A model generated the notes under the pieces. That model was not told the DNA's origin. It searched no databases and saw nothing but the letters and a program-made list of their open reading frames with translations. A stretch of DNA of 7,252 bases from an uncultured Flavobacteriales bacterium (GTDB taxonomy: Bacteria; Bacteroidota; Bacteroidia; Flavobacteriales; BACL11), in the NCBI GenBank assembly GCA_913047525.1, contig CAJWUS010000065.1, positions 1-7,252 on the forward strand, read 5' to 3'. Each line of letters opens with the position of its first letter. Within the stretch, counting starts at the first letter, position 1. Below are positions 1 through 6,411 of the stretch, piece by piece. The position numbers were made by a program, and so were the translations under genes.

Positions 1-24
1 GAAATATTTGTTAAAAAATAGCTT

Positions 25-53
25 TATCAATTTCAATTATTTGTGTTATTTTG
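25..53 (+). promoter_or_regulatory. Possible promoter of the decayed gene
   Basis: TTATTTTG at 46-53 matches the Bacteroidota -7 box TAnnTTTG at seven of eight positions and is followed by CAG, like the three better boxes in this window. It lies 13 bases before the ATA at 67 where the broken reading frame seems to begin. I see no convincing -33 TTTG at the right distance. If active, it could also drive the glutaredoxin gene, which has no box of its own. Confidence 0.3.
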
Positions 54-66
54 CAGAGTTTAACCC

Positions 67-342
67 ATAAAATTTGAAAAATATAGATTACATTATTCCT
101 TTGGCTTGGCGGAATTGGAGTTGGTTCATGGTTCAGTTTAGAAAAAGAAAAATTAGGGTTTATAATTATAAGATTTTCGGAAGAAGGAGATTTGGAATGC
201 TCGGGAATATTTAAAGTGCAAACACAAGGATTTGATATTTTGAAACATTTTCAATTTACCTAGTTTGTTGCATTGTCAGCAGTGCAATATTTTACAAGAT
301 AAAACAGAATATAAATTTAAATTAATAGAAAATGAACATTAA
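67..342 (+). pseudogene. Broken small gene, family not identified
   Basis: The stretch has no intact reading frame, but three adjoining pieces read like one protein of about 90 residues. From ATA at 67 the frame reads KFEKYRLHYSFGL before stopping at TAG 139-141. An overlapping piece in the frame of position 96 reads GGIGVGSWFSLEKEK and then GDLECSGIFKVQTQGFDI, ending at TAG 261-263. The first frame resumes after TGA 241-243 with LHCQQCNILQDKTEYKF and ends at TAA 340-342. The start seems to have become ATA, and two opposite frame changes fall near 100-115 and 241-260. The CxxC pair in the tail could bind metal, which is inference. The stop codon overlaps the glutaredoxin start by 11 bases, so the intact ancestor was probably translationally coupled to it. 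Sequencing errors are an alternative explanation. I cannot name the family with confidence. Confidence 0.5.
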
Positions 343-571
343 AATTTATGGAGCCGATTGGTGCCCAGATTGCGTAAACGCAAAAAAGTTCTTAAAATCA
401 AAAGGAGTGGAGTTTGAATATATCGTCATCACAGATAATAAAGAGGCTATCTCTTTTGTAGAGAAAATAAATAATGGAAAAAGGATAATCCCAACACTTG
501 TGGTAGATGGAGAAACCCACATCAATCCAGGAATTAATGGATTAATGAAAATATTAGAGAATAAAGATTAA
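332..571 (+). CDS. Glutaredoxin-like thiol-disulfide oxidoreductase
   Basis: This 79-residue protein is a minimal thioredoxin fold of the glutaredoxin/NrdH/mycoredoxin type, probably a cytoplasmic thiol-disulfide reductase. The active site is CPDC (Cys11-Pro12-Asp13-Cys14) after the first strand (NIKIYGADW). The cis-proline is Pro54 in RIIPTLVVDG, and the NPGINGL segment near residues 65-71 matches the C-terminal helix region of the family. Length is normal and there is no signal peptide. The ATG lies inside the tail of the decayed gene just upstream, and no separate promoter box is visible, so it probably belonged to that transcript. The PurF-like gene starts 24 bases downstream but has its own promoter-like box. 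The Trp before the CPDC and the missing glutathione-site residues I would expect in classical glutaredoxins leave open whether it uses glutathione or thioredoxin reductase. Its redox partner is unknown. Confidence 0.85.
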   Translation: MNIKIYGADWCPDCVNAKKFLKSKGVEFEYIVITDNKEAISFVEKINNGKRIIPTLVVDGETHINPGINGLMKILENKD

Positions 572-576
572 TTTTG
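569..576 (+). promoter_or_regulatory. Promoter -7 box for the PurF-like gene
   Basis: TAATTTTG at 569-576 matches TAnnTTTG exactly and overlaps the TAA stop of the glutaredoxin gene. It ends 19 bases before the next ATG, close to the 17 and 21 bases at the two promoters near 5100. It is followed by CAG, as the other boxes are by CAA or CAG. No good -33 TTTG is present at 18-20 bases upstream (the sequence there is TGAA-like), so strength is uncertain. Confidence 0.45.
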
Positions 577-595
577 CAGCCTCAAAACCACCCCT

Positions 596-2491
596 ATGAG
601 TGACGTCATAAAGCACGAGTGCGGAGTAGCCATGCTCCGATTGCTAAAACCATTAGCATTTTACCAGAAAAAATACGGCACAGCATTTTACGGATTAAAT
701 AAAATGTATTTGCTCATGGAAAAGCAACACAACAGGGGACAAGATGGTGTTGGTTTGGCAAATATTAAAATTGATGTTCCTCCAGGGAAAAGATATATTA
801 GTAGAAAACGCTCGGTAGCTACCCATCCTATTCAAGATGTTTTTAAACAAGCCAACAAACTCTTTGTGGATTTGCAAGATAAAAATCCTGAAAAATTAAG
901 TGATGTCAAATGGTTAAAAGAAAATCTTCCATTTACTGGGGAGTTGTTTTTAGGACATTTGCGTTATGGCACTTATGGTGGGAACAGCATTGAACAATGC
1001 CACCCTTTTTTAAGACAAAATAATTGGAAAACCAGAAATTTAGTTTTGGCTGGCAATTTTAATATGACCAATGTAGATGAACTTTTCACCCATCTTACTG
1101 ATTTAGGACAGCACCCAAAAGAGATGACCGATACGGTTACAATTTTAGAAAAAATAGGACATTTTTTGGATGAAGAAAATGATAAAATTTATTACAAATA
1201 CAACAATGAGTTTACCAAAAAAGAAATCACACAAAAGATTGAACAGGAATTAGATATACAAGAAATTTTGGTGAATTCAGCAAAATATTGGGATGGAGGA
1301 TATGTGATGTGTGGCATGATTGGGCATGGGGATGCCTTTGCTTTGCGTGACCCTTCTGCAATTCGTCCTGGCTATTATTATAAGGATGATGAGGTGGTGG
1401 TTGTAGCATCAGAACGGCCAGTTATACAAACTTCATTTAATGTAAAAGCAGAGCAAATAAAAGAATTAAAAAGAGGGCATGTGCTTATTATCAAAAAAAA
1501 TGGAAGCATTCAGGAAAAACAAGTTCGTGAGCCACAAGAAAGGAAGGCGTGTTCTTTTGAAAGAATTTATTTCTCAAGAGGGAATGATGCGACTATTTAT
1601 AACGAACGCCTAGAACTAGGGAAACGTATTTTTCCAAAAGTATTAGATGCTATTGATAAAGATGTAAGAAATACGGTATTTTCTTACATTCCTAATACGG
1701 CTCAGGTTTCTTATTATGGCTTAATGAAAGGAATGGACAGCTATCTTAATAAAGTTAAAACACGAAAAATACAAGCATTGGGGGAAAACCCTTGTCATGA
1801 TGCTATTGCTGAAATTATGAAGATTTCTCCAAGGGCTGAAAAGATTGCAATAAAGGATGCAAAACTTAGAACATTTATCACTTCTGATGATAGCAGAGAT
1901 GATTTGGTAGCCCATATTTATGATATTACTTATGGCACAGTAAATTCTACTGACAATCTTGTTATGATTGACGATAGTATTGTAAGAGGGACTACTTTAA
2001 AACAATCTATTATTCGAATTTTGGATAGATTAGAGCCTAAAAAAATCATTGTAGTTTCATCTGCACCACAAATCAGATATCCAGATTGTTATGGAATTGA
2101 CATGGCGAAAATAGGAGATTTTATTGCTTTTCGGGCAGCAGTGGCATTGTTGAAAGATAGAAAACAAGAACACATACTTACTGAGGCTTACAATAAATGT
2201 AAGGGACAAGCTCATTTACCAAAAGAAGAAATGGTGAATTATGTACAAGAAATTTATAAGCCTTTTACAGCTGAAGAGATTTCAGTAAAAATTAGTGAAC
2301 TTTTAACTCTAAAAGGAACTAAAGCTGAGGTAGAAATTATTTATCAATCAATTTCGGATTTGCATGCGTCTTGTCCGAATCATTTAGGGGATTGGTATTT
2401 TACAGGAGATTATCCAACGCCAGGAGGCGTAAAAGTGGCAAACAAGGCCTTCATTAATTATATAGAAGGGAAAAACGAAAGGGCTTACTAA
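596..2491 (+). CDS. PurF-family amidophosphoribosyltransferase-like protein, long Bacteroidota form
   Basis: This 631-residue cytoplasmic protein joins an N-terminal class II glutamine amidotransferase domain to a C-terminal phosphoribosyltransferase domain, as in PurF, which makes phosphoribosylamine from PRPP and glutamine in the first step of purine synthesis. An 8-residue propeptide (MSDVIKHE) precedes the expected nucleophile Cys9. Other amidotransferase motifs are QHNRGQDG (44-51), GHLRYGTYG (120-128), AGNFNMTN (152-159) and RDPSAIRPG (251-259). The PRPP loop is VMIDDSIVRGTT (456-467). Three points differ from textbook PurF. The usual HNGN oxyanion segment reads GNFN. The CxxC before FTG that binds Fe-S in Bacillus PurF is replaced by GDWY (FTGDYPT at 602-608). 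The protein is also over 100 residues longer than common PurF. I recognise this long form as common in Bacteroidota, often annotated purF beside a standard copy. Whether it makes phosphoribosylamine in vivo is therefore not certain. Confidence 0.88.
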   Translation: MSDVIKHECGVAMLRLLKPLAFYQKKYGTAFYGLNKMYLLMEKQHNRGQDGVGLANIKIDVPPGKRYISRKRSVATHPIQDVFKQANKLFVDLQDKNPEKLSDVKWLKENLPFTGELFLGHLRYGTYGGNSIEQCHPFLRQNNWKTRNLVLAGNFNMTNVDELFTHLTDLGQHPKEMTDTVTILEKIGHFLDEENDKIYYKYNNEFTKKEITQKIEQELDIQEILVNSAKYWDGGYVMCGMIGHGDAFALRDPSAIRPGYYYKDDEVVVVASERPVIQTSFNVKAEQIKELKRGHVLIIKKNGSIQEKQVREPQERKACSFERIYFSRGNDATIYNERLELGKRIFPKVLDAIDKDVRNTVFSYIPNTAQVSYYGLMKGMDSYLNKVKTRKIQALGENPCHDAIAEIMKISPRAEKIAIKDAKLRTFITSDDSRDDLVAHIYDITYGTVNSTDNLVMIDDSIVRGTTLKQSIIRILDRLEPKKIIVVSSAPQIRYPDCYGIDMAKIGDFIAFRAAVALLKDRKQEHILTEAYNKCKGQAHLPKEEMVNYVQEIYKPFTAEEISVKISELLTLKGTKAEVEIIYQSISDLHASCPNHLGDWYFTGDYPTPGGVKVANKAFINYIEGKNERAY

Positions 2492-2618
2492 CTCTTCTTT
2501 GTAGCTAATTTAAATTCTAAAATTACGGCTAAAATATTTTTTATCAGTTTTAAATTTTCTCTAAATGTAAGAAAATTCACTAATGTTAGTGGCCTTTCCA
2601 TTTTTTTATCAAATAAAA
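2492..2618. other. Convergent intergenic gap
   Basis: This 127-base AT-rich spacer separates the convergent stops of the PurF-like gene and the peptidase gene. Apart from the small inverted repeat at 2578-2591, I see no gene, promoter box or RNA in it. Confidence 0.6.
2578..2591. terminator. Weak candidate terminator hairpin
   Basis: CACTAA and TTAGTG are exact reverse complements separated by TG, giving 5 base pairs with a 4-base loop. On the minus strand the hairpin lies about 27 bases after the peptidase stop and is followed by AATTTTC. On the plus strand a run of seven T begins about 10 bases after it. The stem is short, so this is only a possible bidirectional terminator. Confidence 0.25.
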
Positions 2619-5036
2619 TTATCTTTTTTCGGTAGTGTAAATATTTCCTCTCCAAGAAAAGAAAATATTACTTCCAGAACCAAATTGAGTTACCGCCATA
2701 CCAAAAGCAGAATTAAAAGATGCAATATTAATGATTGGAATCTTCTGCCCATTAAAATCGCGTATTTCTAATTTTTGTACAATCGTATAAGGATCTTCCT
2801 CTTGCACCTTTTTTTCTTCTACTACTTTTAGAGCTTCCTCCTCTTCAGCTGTTAGTGGTTTTGGATGAGGTGGGGCAATGGTTATTTCATCAATTAGGTG
2901 AGTTGCGCCAGCAAACTTGTCAATGATAAACATGATGTAGCGAATATCCACAGAAATAGTTCTTTGTACCTGATTCTCAAAAGCAATATCACCACTCATT
3001 GCCTCCCAATTTCCATCAAAAGCTGTGCCTACTAATTCCCCCCAAGCATTGATAACTGGAGAACCAGAATTTCCTCCAGTTATATCATTATTAGAGATAA
3101 AGTTAATTCTCAAATTCCCCTCTTCATCTCCATATTTTCCGTAATCACCAATTTTGTACAATTGCTTCAATTTTTTTGGGACAATAAATTCCTCATTTGT
3201 AGGATCTTCTTTCTCCATTATTCCATCAATGGTAGTGTAGTAGTCGTATTGCATGGCATTTCCTGGCTGGTAATCGCCCACATTTCCATAAGTTAAACGC
3301 ATGGTAGAATTAGCATTAGGATAATATTTTTTGTCTGGATTCATTTCTCTTAACCCTGCAATAAAAAGGCGATTTCCTTTTTCCAAATCAGCTCTAATTT
3401 TTTTGCGTTTTGGGAAATGATTAGTCAAATAAAAATTATAAATAGACATGATTGTTTTATGTGCAGGATCTTTGGCAATTTTTTTGGCAGATGAGTTATT
3501 TAAGAAATCGTAAAATTTTGCACGGCTTGCAAAAATAGATTTTTTGAAAACCTTTTTGGCATAATAATCAAAATCTAATTTTTTTAATCCAAAGCGTTGC
3601 TTTTCTATTTTTTGGAATATTTCTGGATGCTGGCTTTTTGGAATATTATAATAATACATTTCTAGCATTGCAGACAAGAGCTTCTCATCTACATCAGCAT
3701 TGTAATTTTTGTAGAAATCCTTAGCAGTATTTTTAATATCTTTCAATCGCTCCCTTTTTTCTTTACCATCTTCTTTGGGTAAGGCGCTAAACCTATTATT
3801 CATCATAAAGGAAAAATACAAAATTTCTGCTCCTTGAAAAACTGCTTCATTAAGGTAAGTTCTGGGGACATTTATTTTTCTGTTTGCAAAATAAGCATCC
3901 TCAATTAAATCCAAAGCATTCCCATATTTTGCTTGTCTTTTATCATCTCCACTTGCCACCCAAACCCTAAAAGTCCCCTCTATTTTTCTTTTTTTATCAT
4001 ATACGCGCATTCTTTTTAGCCCCTTGCTTTGTCCTATAAAATATTTCCAATAGTTGGAAGTTTGCGCATATTTTGCGGCATACTGAATTTTTGTTTTACT
4101 GCTCTTATCCATTGCTTCTTTCATAATGGCTAATTTTTCACTTCTAATATCAACAATTGTTGGTCCTGATTGCTCTATTGCTTCCTGAACTCCATAAGAG
4201 GTTAAGTATCTATCTGTTCTTCCCGGGAAACCATAAATCATGGTATAGTCGCCATTATTCACACCATTTAAAGAAATTGGCAAAAAATGTTTTGGCTTAT
4301 AAGGAATATTTTCTTTGGAATATTCAGCAGGGGTTCCATCTGCCGCCATATAAATACGGAACAGAGAAAAGTCTCCCGTATGCCTTGGCCACATCCAATT
4401 ATCCGTATCTCCACCAAATTTTCCAATTGATGATGGTGGTGCGCCAACCAAACGCACATCTTTAAAAGTTTCATACACTAATAGATAGTATTCGTTCCCA
4501 CCAAAAAAACTTTTAACTCTCGCACTAAAATGATTGCCCTCAGTAGTTTCAGCAACAATTTCTTTTATTGCTTCTCCTATTTTGACTTTTCTTTCTGTTT
4601 CTGATAAGTTTAGTGTATCAAAACCAGCCAAAACTCTTTCGGTTACAGATTCAATACTAATTAAAAAAGTAGCCGTAAGCCCCTGATTTTCTAATTCTGC
4701 ATCTCTGCTCATGGCCCAAAACCCATCTTCCAAATAGTCGTTAGTTACCGAACTATGTGTTTGTATGGCATCAAAACCACAATGATGATTGGTTAGCATT
4801 AAGCCCTCATTTGAAATCATTTCAGCTGTACAAAAGCCACCCAAAGAAACAATAGCATCTTTAAGGGAAGATTGGTTGATGGAGTACAAATCGGCTGCTG
4901 TAAGTTGCAAACCATGTGTCTGCATATCCTCTTCATTTAAGCTTTGTAAAAGTTGTGGCAACCACATTCCCTCATCTGCTATTGCGGAAAAAGAAAATAT
5001 TCCAATAAGTGTGATAAATAAAATTTTTCTTAACAT
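2619..5036 (-). CDS. S46 family dipeptidyl peptidase (DPP7-like) with C-terminal extension
   Basis: This secreted serine exopeptidase should remove dipeptides from the N-termini of oligopeptides in the periplasm or at the cell surface, supporting amino acid use. Residues 1-20 form a signal peptide ending FSAIA, followed by the family's usual start DEGMWLPQLL. The catalytic triad can be placed at His85 (LTNHHCG), Asp222 (PRHTGDFS) and Ser657 (TGGNSGSPV). The substrate N-terminus site is represented by Asn213-Trp214 (DNWMW). The residue 18 after the serine, which sets P1 preference, is Gly675 in AFDGNWEAMSGD. DPP7 has Gly there (hydrophobic P1), whereas DPP11 has Arg (acidic P1), so a DPP7-like preference is inferred. 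The S46 domain normally ends after IDKFAGATHLIDE (about residue 720). Here some 84 more residues follow: an Ala/Glu/Lys-rich linker (729-749) and a segment of about 55 residues that I do not recognise. The gene has its own promoter and a divergent neighbour, rluF. Confidence 0.93.
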   Translation of the reverse strand: MLRKILFITLIGIFSFSAIADEGMWLPQLLQSLNEEDMQTHGLQLTAADLYSINQSSLKDAIVSLGGFCTAEMISNEGLMLTNHHCGFDAIQTHSSVTNDYLEDGFWAMSRDAELENQGLTATFLISIESVTERVLAGFDTLNLSETERKVKIGEAIKEIVAETTEGNHFSARVKSFFGGNEYYLLVYETFKDVRLVGAPPSSIGKFGGDTDNWMWPRHTGDFSLFRIYMAADGTPAEYSKENIPYKPKHFLPISLNGVNNGDYTMIYGFPGRTDRYLTSYGVQEAIEQSGPTIVDIRSEKLAIMKEAMDKSSKTKIQYAAKYAQTSNYWKYFIGQSKGLKRMRVYDKKRKIEGTFRVWVASGDDKRQAKYGNALDLIEDAYFANRKINVPRTYLNEAVFQGAEILYFSFMMNNRFSALPKEDGKEKRERLKDIKNTAKDFYKNYNADVDEKLLSAMLEMYYYNIPKSQHPEIFQKIEKQRFGLKKLDFDYYAKKVFKKSIFASRAKFYDFLNNSSAKKIAKDPAHKTIMSIYNFYLTNHFPKRKKIRADLEKGNRLFIAGLREMNPDKKYYPNANSTMRLTYGNVGDYQPGNAMQYDYYTTIDGIMEKEDPTNEEFIVPKKLKQLYKIGDYGKYGDEEGNLRINFISNNDITGGNSGSPVINAWGELVGTAFDGNWEAMSGDIAFENQVQRTISVDIRYIMFIIDKFAGATHLIDEITIAPPHPKPLTAEEEEALKVVEEKKVQEEDPYTIVQKLEIRDFNGQKIPIINIASFNSAFGMAVTQFGSGSNIFFSWRGNIYTTEKR

Positions 5037-5057
5037 TTTTTAAATTTTAACTTCCTG

Positions 5058-5087
5058 CAAATGTAATGAAACAGAGCATTCTACAAA
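5058..5087 (-). promoter_or_regulatory. Promoter of the S46 peptidase gene
   Basis: Read on the minus strand, TTTG (5087-5084) is followed after 18 bases by TACATTTG (5065-5058), a full match to the Bacteroidota promoter pattern TTTG-N(about 19)-TAnnTTTG. The -7 box ends 21 bases before the peptidase ATG, so the untranslated leader would be about 15 bases. This is the best promoter in the window. Confidence 0.72.
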
Positions 5088-5088
5088 C

Positions 5089-5119
5089 TTTCAATTTGCA
5101 AAATTTTAGCGTACTTTTG
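5089..5119 (+). promoter_or_regulatory. Promoter of the rluF-kinase unit
   Basis: TACTTTTG at 5112-5119 matches TAnnTTTG exactly and ends 17 bases before the rluF ATG. TTTC at 5089-5092, one mismatch from TTTG, sits 19 bases upstream. The box is followed by CAA. It faces away from the peptidase promoter, with the two -33 elements one base apart. Confidence 0.65.
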
Positions 5120-5136
5120 CAAGAAGAATATAAATC

Positions 5137-5880
5137 ATGAGCAACCCTGAATTAACACGAATAAATAAGTATTTATCAGAAATTGGCTACTGTTCCAGAA
5201 GGGCCGCCGACAAACTAATAGGACAAGGAAGGGTAGCCATAAATGGGAAAATCCCTGAAATGGGGACTAAAATATCAAATGAGGATGAGGTGCGAGTGAA
5301 TGGTAAATTAGTTTCTCAGCCCAAAAAGAAGAAAATGGTCTATATCGCTTTTAACAAACCTGTTGGGGTAGTTTGCACTACCGACCAAAAAAGAGAAAAA
5401 AATAATATTATAGATTATATTAATTATCCAACACGAATTTTCCCTATTGGAAGATTAGATAAACCCTCAGAAGGGCTTATTTTTCTTACTAATGACGGAG
5501 ATATTGTAAACAAAATTTTGCGTGCCCGAAACAATCATGAAAAGGAATATGAAGTAACGGTTCATAAACCAGTAACCAAAGAATTTATTGAGTCTATGAG
5601 TAATGGCGTTCCTATTTTAGATACGATTACCAGAAAATGTTTTGTAAAACAAATGGACAAAAAGAAATTTAGAATCATTCTTACTCAAGGCCTAAATAGA
5701 CAGATTAGAAGAATGTGTGAATACTTGGAATATGATATAAAAAAGTTAAAAAGAATCCGAATTATGAATATCAAATTAGATATTCCATTGGGGACTTATC
5801 GTGATTTTACTTCTGCTGAATTGAATCAAATCAATCAATCGGTGGCGCATTCTATTAAAACTTTTGAAGAAAAAAACTAA
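5137..5880 (+). CDS. rluF: 23S rRNA pseudouridine synthase, RluF type
   Basis: This 247-residue cytoplasmic enzyme converts a uridine in 23S rRNA (U2604 in Escherichia coli for RluF) to pseudouridine without a cofactor. An N-terminal S4 RNA-binding domain covers about residues 7-53 (INKYLSEIGYCSRRAADKLI onward). The catalytic domain follows, with Asp108 as the catalytic residue in IFPIGRLDKPSEGLIFLTN. HEKEYEVTV (134-142), ILTQGLNRQIRRMCE (181-195) and RIRIMNIKL (206-214) match the RluB/E/F/RsuA group and are closest to RluF as I remember it. Length is slightly under the E. coli protein because the C-terminal tail is short. The ATG is well placed behind the promoter box. The 3' end reaches the P-loop gene, which starts inside or just after it. 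RluF in E. coli also modifies a tRNA, and whether that holds here cannot be told. Confidence 0.92.
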   Translation: MSNPELTRINKYLSEIGYCSRRAADKLIGQGRVAINGKIPEMGTKISNEDEVRVNGKLVSQPKKKKMVYIAFNKPVGVVCTTDQKREKNNIIDYINYPTRIFPIGRLDKPSEGLIFLTNDGDIVNKILRARNNHEKEYEVTVHKPVTKEFIESMSNGVPILDTITRKCFVKQMDKKKFRIILTQGLNRQIRRMCEYLEYDIKKLKRIRIMNIKLDIPLGTYRDFTSAELNQINQSVAHSIKTFEEKN

Positions 5881-6394
5881 TTTGCATAAGATTTTAGTAA
5901 TAGGATGTTGTGGCGCAGGAAAATCTACTTTTTCCAAGAAGTTACAGGCTATTTTAAAATTGGAACTGATTCATTTAGATAAGTATTATCACAAACCAAA
6001 TTGGGAAGAACCTAAAAAAGTTGAGTGGGAGAAAAGAGTAAATAATTTAGCACAAAAATCATCATGGATAATGGACGGGAACTATAGTGAGACAATGGAG
6101 ATTAGAATTAAAAATGCAGATACTATAATTTATTTAGATTACTCTATCTTAAAATGTTTTTGGCGTGTGATTAAAAGAGTATTTAAGTATAATGGGATAC
6201 AGAGATCGGATATGGCTAATGGATGCAAAGAAGAATTTGATCTAGAATTTTTATATTTTGTTTTAATGTTTAATATTAGATTTAGAAAAGAAATTCTAAC
6301 AAAGTTAAATTTAGTTAAAGACAGAAAAGAGGTTCGTGTGTTTAAAACTGATAAACAAGCAGACAAGTTTTTAGCACAAATTTCAGAAAGTTAA
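5864..6394 (+). CDS. FlaR-type P-loop nucleotide kinase-like protein
   Basis: This protein of up to 176 residues belongs to the adenylate kinase-like P-loop group often labelled 'topology modulation protein FlaR'. The substrate is not established. Visible motifs are the Walker A loop GCCGAGKST (14-22), IHLDKYYHKPNW (36-47), WIMDGNYSETMEIR (68-81), a Walker B-like strand TIIYLDYS (87-94) and GCKEEFDLEFL (120-130), all typical of the group. There is no ATG before the P-loop. The possible starts are TTG at 5864, overlapping rluF by 17 bases, or TTG at 5882, just after the rluF stop, giving 170 residues that begin (M)HKILVIG, the usual family beginning. I give the longer form, but the shorter is at least as likely. 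Translation is probably coupled to rluF, whose promoter it shares. The old name from a DNA-topology phenotype should not be read as a proven function. Confidence 0.8.
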   Translation: MKKKTNLHKILVIGCCGAGKSTFSKKLQAILKLELIHLDKYYHKPNWEEPKKVEWEKRVNNLAQKSSWIMDGNYSETMEIRIKNADTIIYLDYSILKCFWRVIKRVFKYNGIQRSDMANGCKEEFDLEFLYFVLMFNIRFRKEILTKLNLVKDRKEVRVFKTDKQADKFLAQISES

Positions 6395-6411
6395 ATAAGA
6401 ACTTATTTTTT
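6393..6411. terminator. AT-rich palindrome between convergent stops
   Basis: AAATAAG (6393-6399) and CTTATTT (6402-6408) are exact reverse complements separated by two A, and T continues to 6411. The palindrome includes part of both convergent stop codons, as the genes are only 8 bases apart. It may act as a weak shared terminator, but with one G-C pair the hairpin would be unstable. Confidence 0.3.

Noticed and set aside
261..267. TAGTTTG, and TATTTTG at 236-242, as promoter boxes for the glutaredoxin gene.
   Set aside because: Both have one spacer base too few for TAnnTTTG, lie 65-90 bases from the start, and lack a matching TTTG upstream.
1227..1409. A minus-strand frame rich in His and Pro inside the PurF-like gene.
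   Set aside because: The His/Pro content is the antisense of Gly- and Val-rich and Met-rich codons of the real protein. There is no independent support.
2583..2771. A 62-codon plus-strand frame starting in the convergent gap.
   Set aside because: Most of it lies over the peptidase 3' end, it has no promoter box and its composition looks like antisense of coding sequence.
4157..4465. A 102-codon open frame on the plus strand inside the peptidase gene.
   Set aside because: It is opposite a well-conserved S46 coding region, has no promoter box, and its peptide is low in normal protein features. It is a mirror of the real gene.
5871..5877. A canonical -1 slippery heptamer A AAA AAC, in frame at the end of rluF and directly before its stop, next to an overlapping gene.
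   Set aside because: A -1 shift would add only a few residues before a TAG and does not enter the frame of the P-loop gene, which needs the +1 direction. No stimulating structure is evident.
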